DNA from: Leidyana gryllorum EB-2025a | Lineage: Eukaryota; Apicomplexa | DNA length: 64,000 nucleotides | NCBI GenBank assembly: GCA_048772705.1 | Contig: JBLWGC010000133.1 | Span: forward strand, 62,001-126,000 | Direction of reading: 5' to 3' | In this document: positions 44,271 to 55,981 of the stretch, in pieces | How positions within the stretch are numbered: the stretch's first letter is position 1 | Layout: each line of letters starts with the position of its first letter | The notes under the pieces: model-generated | What the model saw: only the letters and a program-made list of their open reading frames with translations | The model's database searches: none | Told to the model about the DNA's origin: nothing | Position numbers and translations under genes: made by a program

Positions 44271-47132
44271 ATGGGGGAAGTAGACAATCACCCCTTGCTT
44301 GGTTCTGAATACAACGTCCACGACGAAGCTTTCGACCTGTGCTTCGTCTTCAGAACACGTCAACACATCAACCGACGAGTTACTCGACTCGAAGGGGAAC
44401 ACAAAATCAAACGAATTTGTTGTGCAAGAGAGACGTATAACCTGAGTAATGACATATCGCAATTGCCCGCCTTCTACCGTCTTGACGATCTCAACCTCTC
44501 CGAGATAACTATCGCTCAACTCAACACATTCTTCTTCGATCTCTTCGTCAGACTCGCCGAAGAGCAATGTGGTGCCATCGTACGGCAAACCACCAGTAGA
44601 AATGGACTGTTCATAATGGTCTTCCTCACGCTACCCGAGCTGGTCGCGAGAGAAGTAGCCGACGAAATGAAGTACCCTCTACAGATCGAACCTACCCTGG
44701 CGCCCCGCGCCTTCTACAAGTGAGCTCCTACCTCTGCCTTTGCTGCTGTGCCCCCTAATTCTCACCCACCTCCAATCTCTCTGTGTGTGTGGGGGGGGTG
44801 TCTTTTTGTGTGTGTGGGGGTGTGTCTATGTGTGTCTCTGTCTCTGTGTGTCTCTGTGTGTCTCTGTGTGTCTCTGTGTGTCTCTGTCTGTCTCTGTCTC
44901 TCTGTCTGTCTCTCTGTCTCTCTCTCTGTCTGTCTCTCTGTCTCTCTCTCTGTCTCTCTCTGTGTCTGTGCTGCTTAGCCGTCCCCTTTGCCGCCCTCGC
45001 CGACATGTTTTTGCATTTACAGAGAGAATCCCCATTTCACTACTCCCTTCAAGCACTTCGATAAAGCCATTGAAGCCGACGACGGGATGGCCTGCATGGC
45101 GACGTATGGCCAAGTGTGGCGGCGTTATCCCCGGATGACTGTGGCGGGTCGAGAAGAGCGTTCCATTTTCACGTGAGTGCCGTCTCCTTTTTGTCTCTCC
45201 ATTTTTAGGTGTGTACAGAGAAATCGATCGCGCGCGTCTGCTGATGCGATGTCTTGAAAAGGTTTTGAGTATTGAAGACATGTGTCAATTAACCACTATG
45301 GAGTGTTATTATCTGCCTCCCCGTCCCATTGAATTGTCTATTCTCACGAGTCACTGGGCATCCTGGCGAAAAATACATCGCTTGGATCAACCCTTGTACC
45401 ACATTCGTAACTATTTTGGCGAAGATGTTGCCTTATACTTTGCTTGGACTGAAGAATATGCCCGAGTACTGATGGTTCCGGCAATTGTCGGAGTACTTTT
45501 TGCCTTTGCTCGGTGGAAATTAGATCCCAAGGAGAACTATAAGTCCATAGCAATGGACATATTCCGAGTCCTCTATTCCATCGGAAGTGCTGTTTGGTAT
45601 ATGTGGTTCATTCAAAGATGGAAAGCACGCCAGGATCTCTTGAAACTCCAGTGGGGGCTCCACCTCACAGAGTCGTCCCTCACCGAGCAACCCGAGAGAT
45701 CCGGGTTTGAAAACGATTCCTGGATTGTGGACCCCTCGAATCCCAATCGAGTCATAACGTGGTACTCTCCCGCGAAATGGCGAATCCGCCAATTCATCTC
45801 TGCGGTAGGGACACTGCTGGCCACAATTACAGCTGTGATCGTCGTAAACGGCGAACTCCACGGTAATTGTAAACCATCTTGCCACACTGTCAATTCCCCT
45901 CGCCGCAGAGTCCATTTTGCATTGGATGAACATTGACGATGATATTGAGGCGACTGTCGAATCTTATTTTCCCGACTGGTTCACGGCTATTATATCGCCA
46001 CGACCAGTCATTGTAGCTCTATTGGCGTTTGGCTGTGAGATTGTGTTCACAGTCGTGTCAGAATCCTTCACTGTCCTGGAAAATCACAAATACCACAGAA
46101 CGTTCGACCGTTCTTTGATCAAAAAGCTCTTCTTATTCGCCGCATTTGACTACTTTATCCCCCTCTACTATCTCGCATTCGTCAAGGTAAGCCCAGATCG
46201 GTCAATCGATCGATCAATTTCTTTCAAACTCCCAATTCCATCAGATGTATTCTCACCCTTGCTGGGACGAGGATCCGGAGGAAGGGCGGTGTCTGAGAAG
46301 CTTGGAAAGCCAAATCAAAACGTTGTTTGTGGTAGCTGCCTTCAGCAATTTAGTTGAAATCGGCAGACCGTAAGTTGTTCGTTGAAGATGTGATACTGAG
46401 TCCTCTGCTGCTCCAACAGACGCATTTTGAGCCGCATCCAACAATGGTGGTATAATCGAAAGTGCGACAAAGCTGCGGCTCCATTTGAAAAGGAGTTTTA
46501 TAAAAGTGCTTACGATGGAACACGCGGAGACTTCCAGGAGATGATGTTCATTATGATGTTAGTAGGCTTCTTCGGGGTCGCGTGGCCCATCCTTTCCGCT
46601 CTGGCCTTCATCATTGTCGTCCTTGAAGTAAGTTTGCTCCTCCGTAAAGCGTGTTCGATCGAGAGACACACACTTTTCGCCTCCAACAGATCAGAGTAGA
46701 TGCAATGAAATTGACACGGTCGCGCCGTCCTTTTCCAAGACCCGCTCATGATATTGGTGCTTGGACAGGCGTTGTTACCACAGTGTCTAACATTACGATT
46801 GTCACCAATATAGCGCTTTGTGCGTTCACGACGTTCGGAAAATCCCTGCCACTGTTTGACAAGTTAGTCATAACTATAGTGAGTTTGTGGTTATTGCAGT
46901 GCGGTGTCATGTTTCATGCGCACAGATATGCACGCTCGCGGCTCACGTCGCGAGAGAGTTTACCAGATGGGGCGGGACCCGAATGCGAGAACAAGTCAGA
47001 TTACTGAGGGCTCAACAAGCAATAGTGGAGTTCGAGGCGACCTGGGGAAAACATGTTAAGAAGGTTGATCTGATGAACACGCGAACGGTTGTTCAGCAAG
47101 ACTGGGCAGCCACGGCAGCACTAACTAAATAG
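44271..47132 (+). CDS. Anoctamin (TMEM16 family)
   Basis: Ion channel or lipid scramblase. Exon 1 (ATG 44271) encodes a soluble N-terminal domain (DEAFDLCFVFRTRQHINRRV...). A 303-nt intron (44720-45022) packed with TGTGTCTC repeats follows, then ENPHFTTPFKHFDKAIEADD. The core is diagnostic: YHIRNYFGEDVALYFAWTEE, YARVLMVPAIVGVLFAFARW, SIGSAVWYMWFIQRWKARQD, and after an intron IISPRPVIVALLAFGCEIVF, DYFIPLYYLAFVK, GDFQEMMFIMMLVGFFGVAW, LAFIIVVLEIRVDAMKLTRS, PAHDIGAWTGVVTTVSNITI. Exon phases are consistent throughout; the final intron is 48 nt. Stop TAG 47130-47132, 1 nt from the stop of the convergent NHE gene. About 760 aa. Whether it scrambles lipid or conducts ions cannot be told. Confidence 0.88.
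44780..44980 (+). repeat. TGTGTCTC-type microsatellite filling the first anoctamin intron
   Basis: About 200 nt of (TG)n and TGTGTCTC/TCTCTGTC units in the 303-nt intron 44720-45022. It acts as an extended polypyrimidine-like tract; ORFs across it (runs of Val, Ser, Leu and Cys) are spurious. Confidence 0.95.
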
Positions 47133-47133
47133 A

Positions 47134-50066
47134 CTATACAATTTGTGGAGTTCGGAAGGCTGACTCCTTCTTCTCAGGTCCACCTTTTCTTTTAGGGGAA
47201 ACTTGTTGTTCATCGTTCTCCGGCAGAAGCGGCTCATCGAGCCGAGCATTCTGTGTCGTGTCAGGGGACCTTTCCACGTCATCATCGACCTCTTCAATCG
47301 TTTGTGGAACGATTCGAACGTTCGTCAACCGACTGAGATGGCGTACGAAGTGAGCAGCACTATACTGCGGAGGTGGCAGTAACCGTGCTGGAGACACGGT
47401 GCCAGGCACTCTCTCTTGCGAAGGAGGCCAGGACTCGAAAGACCCGCGACTCCGGTCGATACTCTGTTCGTGCTGCTCACTCAGCTCGCTGTCCGAGTCG
47501 GCAGAGATCGGCGTCACGATTCCGCACTTGAGAGCGACAGTCTCTATACATCCTCCCAAGCAAATGGTGGTCACGAGAACCATAGCCAGAGTGGTAGAGA
47601 CAACCAATTGACGGTTATGTTTGGTTGATTCGCCATCAGAAAACTTGGGTAGTGCCAGCGATAGAGCGAATGCAATGGCACCTCTGAGTCCCGACAACCA
47701 CAGTACGAATTGGCATGGGAAGTTCAGATAGGGTCTCCGTCGCACTCCAGCTCCTTCTCGAGCATTCTCAGCCCATGTCCGGGCCACTTCATCATTCGAA
47801 GGGGAGATTTCTCCGCTCTCGTGCATTGAGACCCACACTTGGTGTCCACCCTGGCCTCCAGTCATTACCAGACGTCTCAGCGCGCTGCCGTCATGACCCC
47901 GACTGGTTGGTGGCAAGACACTAATTCCCGGAGGCGCCGGAGAGTGGTCTCCGGGGGCTGCGACTGCATATTGTTCAGCGCTCAGCGGCGGGTTGTCTCC
48001 CTCTCGGAAGGTCGGGTAGGGTGACTTGCGGCCCTTCCCACTCATTTCACTCTCCACTGGGAGCAGAGCCAACGTCTCTCGAGCACGTCCTGAGAGCGAC
48101 GTCTGCCGAGAGAAGAAAGATTCCTCTTCAACAACTTGGGCTGCGCGTCCGAACTTTTGAGACGACATGTTGGACGACAGATGATCAATCCTCTGAGGCC
48201 GACCAGTGGACCGAGCCATCGGGGTATGCGTTAACGACTCCTGGTGGTTCAGAGCACCCAGCAAAGATCGAATTGATGACTTGGCCTGGAACATCTTGGA
48301 TCCAGGATGATGAGGGGTCCAAGCCCAACTGCGCAAATTGTGACCATCACCCGGACACACAGACTCACATTGCGTTCAAAGCCACACACGATGGGAATAC
48401 AGAAATCGCTCTTCCCAGCAGAGTCAACATCAGTGTCACCATTACGGCGTTACGGTGGAAGGCCTTGCCGGATATTATGCTGAACACACAAGTAGAATGA
48501 AGGGCAGCTCGCAGTAAAGGAGCGCTTACGAGTTTACAAACACCACGCCAAAGAGCACATAGATGAAGGATTCAGACAAGACTGCCAATACTTTGAACAA
48601 CAAAGCCGATGAGCGTTGAGAAGTAGGGGAGAGATTCTTCCTGCAAGCACACACAGTGTCCAATACCCAGCGCACACATCAAACTCACAGGCTATAGTGT
48701 CCCATAAACGATCCCAAGACAAAAAGAGTGAGGATACCGGATCCCTTCAATACCTCACTCAGGGCGAAGGAGAAATACGACAGCAATAGTAAAAGCCCCA
48801 ATTCATATTCAGGGAATCTGTCACACAGCGATAAACAGATAAATCAATTAACTCACTTCTTCAAACCCTTGGAAACTCTAAAGGCGGCATACGCGCCCAC
48901 ACTGACGGCTATGCCGACCACCAACGATATCAGTGTAACATGTCCAACTTCTAAAATCACCTGGAGCGATCAACAACCATTTGTGGTCGACCCGTCCTTC
49001 AGCGACGTACCGAGAGCGCTCCAGGTGCAGTGTGGTCGACGAAGAAGAGGCGTTCAACGGTTTTGAAAATAACAATCGCCACTGCATCGTTCAAAATGGA
49101 TTCGCCAAATACTATAGAGAATAAACGTTCATCAGCTGTGAAACGACTTCCGCCCAATATGCTCAAGGTGGCAACCGGATCAACAGCGGACAACAGAGTT
49201 CCCAGAAGCCAACAGTACGCTCTGCGTTCGCGATCGCTGCCTTGTAGACCAAAAAAGCCCCCTGAGTACATAGCATGATACTTAGAATAATGTCCGGTCA
49301 TGCATTTGTGGAGCAGTCGCTCGCACAGGCATCTCTAAGACACGTACACACAACACAGCAGCTCGCCAGCGTGGCGAAGGCAACACGGTCGCAAAGCAAC
49401 AGGCAGCAAGCACGATCAACGAGGGGCAGTTCAACAACGCCAGGTTGATGCCAATTCCGCACGTCCCAGAATCCAGACGCGCGATAATGTCCCCGTGATG
49501 AGCGTCATAAGAGAGCGCAAGGGCCCCGGCCTTCTCGAGAGATCGCTTGGGATGCCTCGCAGCACTCCAGGTACGACCGATTGTTTGCGTTCGTGCACAC
49601 ACGTGTGTTTCGATAGGGTAGATTCGTGCAAGTTCAGTTCACAGATATATGTTACCGGCATAGTAGGCGCCTTCTGCGACAACAAGTGCAGACACAAGTG
49701 TGCCCGCGACAGCAAACCAGAGGATTGCGCCGATGTTATTGAGGAAATTGGGTCGATCTAAGGAGAATCCGGCCTCGAGCACAATCGGGGGCAGGAGGAA
49801 GAAGTAGAAGAACGAAGCATTGAAGTTGAACAAGGCACCGTTTTCGATTCCAAACAAATGAATAGCGAGTCCTACACTCACGCTGTGCTTTCACTATATG
49901 TACAGAGAGGGTTAGCACGTGTGTGGCATTACCCGACAAGTATGGAGGCAGTACTCTGAGGGCAGTGTTTGATCTTGGATGTGTTGATAAAATGGCCGAC
50001 GATGAAGGCGGCCAGCAGACTTGTTGCTGCCAGGAAGGTGACCTGAGCCTGATCGTCAAAGGCCAT
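47134..50066 (-). CDS. Na+/H+ exchanger, NHE (endosomal type by signature)
   Basis: ATG 50066: QVTFLAATSLLAAFIVGHFI, then across an intron SVGLAIHLFG, FFYFFLLPPIVLEAGFSLDR (family-wide motif), NNIGAILWFAVAGTLVSALV, and after more introns WLLGTLLSAVDPVATLSILG (essential Asp in the SAVDPVA motif) and FSIVFGESILNDAVAIVIFK (the second conserved Asp). QFVLWLSGLRGAIAFALSLA near 47700 resembles the organellar NHE6/7/9 branch. A long hydrophilic cytosolic insertion/tail (about 48300-47720 and 47500-47134) is Ser-rich and may be regulatory. Exchanges Na+ or K+ for H+, probably setting endosomal pH. Intron boundaries in 49660-49280 are not all settled. Confidence 0.85.
49597..49608. repeat. Palindrome ACACACGTGTGT in the NHE intron
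   Basis: Perfect 12-nt palindrome in an intron of the Na+/H+ exchanger gene, about 50 nt from the donor after ...VVAEGAYYAG. Confidence 0.85.
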
Positions 50067-50216
50067 GGCTAACTATATTTTGGACTCAAAATCGCCAGGA
50101 CTGTATAATTAAGACCGAGGAGGTAGATGAAGTTGCCGATGAGCCTAGAATAGAACAGTTAGCTCGGAGGTCTCTTTTTAGTTTTTAACGAATGATTCAA
50201 AAGGGGGGTAAGACGT

Positions 50217-50971
50217 CTAGGCAACAGGCTCTGGTTCAGCGGTCTTGGCATCGGCCTCCTCTCCGGTAGTGTCAACGGCGGCTTTGTCTTCGGTCACGTC
50301 CTGAGCGGTTTCTTCGTCGGCCTCAATCTCATCCTCATCGGACACAGGGTCGTCTGCGATAAGAGGAGTGATGATGGCAATAACCGATGTGCAAAGGCAG
50401 CTTACCGAGATCATTGAAGTCCATTCCACCCATGTCACCCAGGTCTCCCATACCGCCCATGCCTCCCATTCCTCCCATGCCGCCCATCATGTTGCTCATA
50501 TCGAAGTTGCCAAAGTCCATACCGTTGGCTTGGTCGCCGTTGCCCTCCTCCTCATCGCTATCAACCCAACGAGACCAGTCGACTTTGAGGTTGCTGCGCT
50601 TGGTGGAGTCGGAAACGAGTTTGGGCCATCTCTCAGCCTCCTGCTTCTCGAGCAAAATCATGATGTTGCGGGCAACAGACCACTTGCTTCGCTGTGTAGG
50701 GAAACGAGAGTGTGACACCGACAGGCTCATGTCCTGGACTTACGTTGAGGTCAACTTTGCCGTAGAGGGGAAGAGTGAGTTCGTACTCTTTGCCATCTCC
50801 CTTGCACTGGACAGTGAGAGATTGTTCCTCAATTGTAACTTTTACATCCGTGGGGTCGACGACCTCAACGGTAACGACAGCGGAAGTCTTCCGCTGAGCC
50901 CAAGTAGCAGTCGGCTGCACCCTGCGGAGACAAATGATGGGGAGGCATCAGATATCGACCACTTACGGCAT
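50217..50971 (-). CDS. HSP90 co-chaperone p23/Sba1
   Basis: Exon 1 is only ATG CC (50971); a 44-nt intron then joins VQPTATWAQRKTSAVVTVEV, the start of a CS domain. Next come VKVTIEEQSLTVQCKGDG, KEYELTLPLYGKVDLN, an intron, and RSKWSVARNIMILLEKQEAE with RWPKLV...LKVDWSRWVDSD, the p23 signature after the CS domain. The tail holds a Gly-Met repeat (MMGGMGGMGGMGGMGDLGDM) and, after another intron, a very acidic end. p23 stabilises the ATP-bound closed state of HSP90. The GGM tract is like that in plant and fungal p23 proteins. The terminal exon boundary near 50340-50400 is slightly uncertain. Confidence 0.9.
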
Positions 50972-51059
50972 GATGAAAGTGGAAGGGGTGTTAGTGAGTG
51001 GAAACTATTCTGAAAAAAATTAACGGAGGCAGGCGGGTTCTACTGCGACTGTCCCAACC

Positions 51060-52024
51060 TCAAAAATGCTCAAGCACTTCTTTGGGCAGGGGACGTGTCT
51101 CAACTATCTCCTTGACCGTCTGAAAAGAGGTCTCATTTCTATGTTGGGCACAATGATCCGATCGTACCGATTCATCGTCAACTTGGTCGAAAATCTCCGC
51201 CTCTCCAATCCCGCACCAGTCGGTCTGTAATTGCGACCCCTCTCTCTCTTTCTCACCAGCCGGATTCCCATTGATCGGCCATTCGCACAATTTCAGTCCC
51301 TCACACCGTTCCAAAATCGGAACATTCTTAATCGAACCGCTCAAGACACACGACACTGTGTCGTGAACCCTCAACTGGTGGTGGCAGAGCATTGATGTGT
51401 GTGTGTGTGTGTGTGAGCTTACCTGGCGAGCGACTAGCCAGAAAGTGCAATTTGAACAGTCATCAATGGAGACCGAGGTGCGTGCGGCCGGCAAGCTGAG
51501 ACGACGGAGTGAGAACGGTGGTTTGTTGTCGCTGTCACTCACCAAACACGACATGTCTTGAGTTCCTGGAGTCTGGCTGTCTCCACGATCGCCTTGACGA
51601 TAATCGTTTTATCGCAAATACCCTTCAATACCAAAATACCATTCGCAGGGATCTGAGTCTGAGTGATTAGCAAAACAGTCTCGTCGTGTTGGGGGTCAGC
51701 CGCGAGGTCAGCTCTGCTCCGAATACTAACAGCAGCCACACCAGTATCCGCACCCTCTCCTCCTCCAGTGTCAGTGCTCAGCAGCACCGGCTGTTTGGCG
51801 AGTTGGGACTCGTCCGCCTCCAAGTTGGTGGTGAGGTGTTCCAGATTTACCCGTTCGGCGGCACGGCGGAGGGCGGCAGCGCTGTCAAGATACCACCGCT
51901 GTCGGCGGGGAGGCAGCCGGGAGTGTTTGACGTCGTTCTCGAACGCTCGGATATCATGTGTACTAGGAGTGGTGGATTGTAGGCTGTTGAGTCGTTCCTG
52001 GAAAGTCGCCTCTAAGCCCGACAT
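51060..52024 (-). CDS. TBCC: Tubulin-binding cofactor C-domain protein (TBCC)
   Basis: ATG 52024. An N-terminal helical segment (FQERLNSLQSTTPSTHDIRA, RQRWYLDSAAALRRAAERV) resembles the spectrin-like region of tubulin cofactor C. The C-terminal beta-helix (C-CAP/TBCC) follows: AVVSIRSRADLAADPQHDE, a strand IPANGILVLKGICDKTIIVK, then across an intron CSNCTFWLVARQ/LRVHDTVSCVLSGSIKNVPI and LERCEGLKLCEWPINGN. Cofactor C completes tubulin dimer folding and stimulates tubulin GTP hydrolysis. The usual catalytic Arg lies in the QLRxH stretch, here QLRVH, so it is preserved. Introns at about 51539-51495 and 51420-51371 hold the phase; the second contains (GT)n. Confidence 0.8.
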
Positions 52025-52050
52025 TTACCCTATATACTTTTATTTTCTAC

Positions 52051-54275
52051 CTAATGCATGTGGGGGTGAACAGCATTCTGCTGCTCCCCGGATTCTGCCA
52101 TTGCCGCCTCCTCAGCCTGAACAACGCGATGCCAATTCACACCTCTGGGCCCGGTATTCGATGTTATACGAGTGTGATTCACCAGATCTGCAGCCTTCTT
52201 CCATTCACTGATCTTCTCGCCCGTCGTAGACTCCCATTTTAGAATATTCATAGACTCCTCCCACGATATGGGAATCCCCAACTCTGGCACAACCAATGTC
52301 AAAGTCAGACGATCGGCGTCCCGATGCAGTGTCTTTGGCTCCACCTCTGTCTCCAAATCCCGTATCACTTGTTCAGCCGCCGACTGCAACAATCAATCAA
52401 TCCTACCCACATCTCGCTCAAATCACTCACCCCCGCATCAACGATGGTGTCCGCCAGTGATCCCTTTCCGCCAGATCGCACCCAACCGGCAGCGTAAACT
52501 GGACACTGACCAGACTCAGAACCCGCAATCTTATTGCCTTGCGGGGCAAAGTTCTTCTTCCGCAGATTGTTCTGAAATCGCCATTCACGTTGTCACCCCT
52601 CTCACTTCCCTTACGTTATGCTCGGCGTCATAGAAAGTTTCCCAAGGCTTCTGTGGCGCTGTCGAGCCAACAGTGCCATACCCTAAGCACTTGACAACCA
52701 AACGAATGCGATCAAGCAGCTCCCGGGGAGCATCATCGGCGGGATTGGAAGCCAACGCATCTCTCGCAATCCGCCCACCCCGTGGCATATACAGTTTAGT
52801 CTTGGCAATTTCCACTCCAGTCACAGTGTCTTCCATTCGCGGGCCCTCGGTCAAAATCCGAGTCGGTTGATTACAGAATCGCAGCCACACATTCACAGCG
52901 TCCGGACTACGCTCCACCGCATCCAATCGGGGGTTCCCGTTGCGATCCAAGTCGGCCTCAGCTACAAGTCTCTCATAATTAGCTACACCTTGTTCTATCA
53001 ATGCCGCCATTCGCTGAGCCTTCCGATCACGCTGCAATCGAGAATCAAATCATTTGCCGTTGTCAACCACACACGTGTGTGCAGAAGCAAGTGGGTGTCT
53101 CCGCTGCCTACCTTCAGTTCCTTGGCACATGCGGGCAAGTCCAAGCTGGCTTTATATTCATCGGGCTTCACCAACACTGTAGCTTTGTCGCTGACACCAA
53201 ACAACTGCAAACAAGACCATGGGAGATGATTCGGCAGCAACTTCTCGTGTCAGTACCTCTCGTAGCGTGGCAATGTCCCAGCTGGATTGCAGGAACCCAC
53301 GGCGACCAATCATCTGGAAATCTCGAATGTATTTGCCATGGAGTTGATGCAGAAGACGACGGCCTGCTGGCGGCAGGTGGCGACAATCAATAGTCTCGGG
53401 GTCTCTCAAGAATATACGCACTATATCAGTTGCCACGTTGCCTTGGCTGAATTCAGGATCGAGGACTCTGCTATGCGGTGGGGTCTTCGGAGCGAGAGAG
53501 CTCACCCGATCAGGACAACTCGATCATCTACATTCGTGGGGTCAAAGAAACGTCCGAATCCCCGTGCTACGCGACTTGTGATTCCTCCCTGCTCAGACGT
53601 AGCCGAGACTGATCGAGCAAGGGAGTAATCCAACAAGTGCGAATCGATCGTCCATTGACCCAATTCGATCATAACACCCGGGACTTTGCGATAGACGTCA
53701 TACAAGTGCCCTGGAGGGGCCAGCGGTCGCCCGTTGTACCATTCAATAACATCTTCGGCGGTGGTGACCCCCTTGGCGAACTCCCCGGGGATGGCCAAGT
53801 GTGGATGGTCTTTCCGCTCAGAGACGCTCGCTATTCCGGTGCAGAGAATGACTGCGTCATAGTTCTTGCGCAGCATTCGCAGCTGCAGGAAGCGTCCCAA
53901 CTCCACCCCGCCGAAGAACTCGAATCTGAAACTATCATCGTCCACTTCTCTATAGCGAGCCGCTCCTTCAACCAAAGAGTCTCCTACGGCTTTGATGCTT
54001 GGGTGGTCTGGTGCGACACCGAGACGCACCAATCCCAGTGGGACCAAAGAAGCCTCGAAGACATCAACCTAAGATCAGATGATTGATCGGTAGTGGGGAG
54101 AGTTGCTCACTTGGAGAGGACAGGGCGCCGGGTCCTTTTGCGTCCAGCGTTTCCCTAAAGCGCGGAGGGTGGCGAGTCCTGCAGGTCCCGCGCCACATAG
54201 GGCTATACGATAGGAAGGAGGATGGTGGGTGAAAAGCTTAGTGGCATAGAATCGACTGCGGGGGGCTAATAACAT
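52051..54275 (-). CDS. Mitochondrial adrenodoxin/ferredoxin-NADP+ reductase
   Basis: Transfers electrons from NADPH to mitochondrial ferredoxin for Fe-S cluster synthesis. ATG 54275 gives a mitochondrial-type presequence (MLLAPRSRFYATKLF). The FAD-binding fingerprint follows, YRIALCGAGPAGLATLRAL, then LVPLGLVRLGVAPDHPSIKA, YDAVILCTGIAS and, across an intron, VVLIGQGNVATDIVRIF (NADP+ site). The C-terminal FAD motif spans introns: IRLVVKCLGYGTVGS and VYAAGWVRSGGKGSLADTIV. All are hallmarks of the adrenodoxin-reductase group. The product (about 640 aa) is longer than the usual 460-500, with extra sequence at the C-terminus (VPELGIPISWEESMNILKW...). One intron (about 53110-53034) carries the ACACACGTGTGT palindrome. 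Confidence 0.9.
53069..53080. repeat. Palindrome ACACACGTGTGT in the reductase intron
   Basis: Perfect 12-nt palindrome in the middle of an intron (about 53110-53034) of the adrenodoxin-type reductase gene. Confidence 0.9.
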
Positions 54276-54296
54276 TGAGAATAGTTGTTTTTGCAC

Positions 54297-55298
54297 TCAA
54301 GAGGCGCCTAGAGAGGCTTCGCGTTCAGAACCAAATCGAGCAGTGGCACGTCTACCCTTAAAGGGATATGGGATATGTGTGAGGGAAGATGAGGAGGATT
54401 GTGTGGACACAGGTCTCGGACGAGGATGATACTGGGGATTGTTGGAATCGGATGAGATGGGCAACCGAGACTCATAGGAGATTGGCAATCTGGAACTCGG
54501 GTCTGTACTGGACCCCTTGAGGATACTGGTCGGGAAGAACTGAAATCTAGAAGGAGGTATGGGTTTGGTCCTCGGCTGGTAGGCAGGATCATCGAAGCCA
54601 CCTTCGAATGGAAATCTCCGGGATTCTGCACTCAAACCGCTAAGCAACCAGTTGCTCGGCCGGCTGCGCGGAGGGGGACTTCGAATCAGCACCGGATCGT
54701 CTTCCGAATTACTGCCACATAACTGGTGTTGGTGGCCAGGGAACAAGGGAATGCGTGTACTATTGGTGGACATCGAGGGTGCTGGACTAAAAACGCCGAC
54801 TCGAGCGTCCCACTCCTCCGTACCTTCGAGCAGGAGACAATTCGGACTGCCTCCGTAATTATTATCACCCCCGCGGACAGCAGCAGCTCCACCGCCGCCG
54901 CCCCCTCGGTGATCGACTCCCAATGAACTACTATCCACCTCACTCGCCAGATATCCATCTTGATAGACATAAGCTTGTACATCCGCATCGTCGTAGTCGC
55001 AGCCGTTGCCATCGCCGCCCCGACGATCCTCGAAACTCGCGTCGCCGTCACGGGCTAACACAGGGTCAAAAGTGACGCCAGCAGTTCGCTGCTTGGCATA
55101 GACTATGGGGACTTGGCCATCGCGTGTTTCCATTAGACATTTTCTCGGTACTTCAATCATTGGGTTTAAGAACCGACCTGAAGCCGCCCGCGTGACGCTT
55201 CGAGGGAAGACGCGGTGATACGGTCGACACGGAAAGCCAGAATCTGGCCCATATTCACGCAGACCTCCGATGGTGACCGACCTCTGTACCGAAGCCAT
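54297..55298 (-). CDS. Hypothetical protein, 333 aa, disordered
   Basis: Single exon from ATG 55298; the longer frame upstream runs into CIA2 and is only fortuitously open. The first 80 residues look conserved and possibly structured (GLREYGPDSGFPCRPYHRVF, FLNPMIEVPRKCLMETRDGQ, PIVYAKQRTAGVTFDPVLAR). The rest is low complexity: Asp/Gly/Tyr-rich, a run of Gly, then Ser/Pro/Arg-rich repeats (PISYESRLPISSDSNNP). No membrane span or known domain. Its ATG lies 11 nt after the CIA2 stop and its stop 21 nt before the reductase ATG, inside the tight leftward array. Confidence 0.6.
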   Translation of the reverse strand: MASVQRSVTIGGLREYGPDSGFPCRPYHRVFPRSVTRAASGRFLNPMIEVPRKCLMETRDGQVPIVYAKQRTAGVTFDPVLARDGDASFEDRRGGDGNGCDYDDADVQAYVYQDGYLASEVDSSSLGVDHRGGGGGGAAAVRGGDNNYGGSPNCLLLEGTEEWDARVGVFSPAPSMSTNSTRIPLFPGHQHQLCGSNSEDDPVLIRSPPPRSRPSNWLLSGLSAESRRFPFEGGFDDPAYQPRTKPIPPSRFQFFPTSILKGSSTDPSSRLPISYESRLPISSDSNNPQYHPRPRPVSTQSSSSSLTHIPYPFKGRRATARFGSEREASLGAS

Positions 55299-55309
55299 CG
55301 CATTAGCAG

Positions 55310-55967
55310 CTAAAAAATCGTCATCAAACTGATGTCCGTGACTTCGTGATCGGGTCTGTCCGAGGTTCCAACACCACCAAACCAGACGTTCCGTTTGACC
55401 GCATCGTCCAATGTCCGAGTTCGGCTCACTCCCTTCACAATCATCCCCAACACATTCGGGTTTTCCAGCGCAGCAATCACTCGTTCTGCGACCAAGTGTC
55501 AATAGTACAGCCCAATGTCAATTTCTCACCCTTGTCTGCCAACTGTTTGTTGATGGACTTCTCTGACGCATGAGAACCCGGTGTCACGCGCACCCATACG
55601 CTGTACCCCACCGGCAGTGACCATAACAAGACACAGCGTAGCATCAACCCTATCAATGTGGCCTGTGAACAGTGCGGTACAGTCGGCGTGAAGCGCAATT
55701 GCACTCGCTGCCCGCTGACTTGTATCATATCCAGTCCCACTACACCTAACTCCTCCAGACTCAAAGGGTACTCGGGGTCTTTAAGTCCCCGTATAATCTC
55801 GAAGATTTCCTGCAGCCGCAACCTGTCAAAGAAAGATCTCCATTGGTCCTTACCAATGCGTCAATAGGTTCATATGGGTGGTTTGGCTGTCGTAACTCAT
55901 TCGCTGAAGGTACTGTCAACCTCTGGACCAGAGATTTGGATATAACTGAGGGCGCGGGGTTCTCCAT
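55310..55967 (-). CDS. CIA2: CIA2/MIP18 cytosolic Fe-S assembly factor
   Basis: Targeting component that delivers Fe-S clusters to cytosolic and nuclear apoproteins. ATG 55967, MENPAPSVISKSLVQRLTVP, a 44-nt intron (GTAAGG...CTGCAG) and then the diagnostic DUF59 core: EIFEIIRGLKDPEYPLSLEE, LGVVGLDMIQV, VQLRFTPTVPHCSQATLIGL (reactive Cys in TVPHC), SKSINKQLADK-type stretch (SEKSINKQLADK) and, over another short intron, ERVIAALENPNVLGMIVKG. The C-terminus is longer than usual by about 35 residues. Stop TAG 55310-55312. It lies 14 nt downstream of the V-ATPase C stop. Confidence 0.92.
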
Positions 55968-55981
55968 GCACAGTTTTTTTG

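Noticed and set aside
44740-45140. ORFs of Val/Ser/Leu/Cys repeats and their antisense Arg/Asp/Gln versions
   Set aside because: They are translations of the TGTGTCTC microsatellite in the first anoctamin intron.
54297-55502. 401-residue frame starting inside CIA2
   Set aside because: Residues before 55298 are the CIA2 coding region in another frame and begin at a non-ATG codon; the ATG at 55298 is the first supported start.
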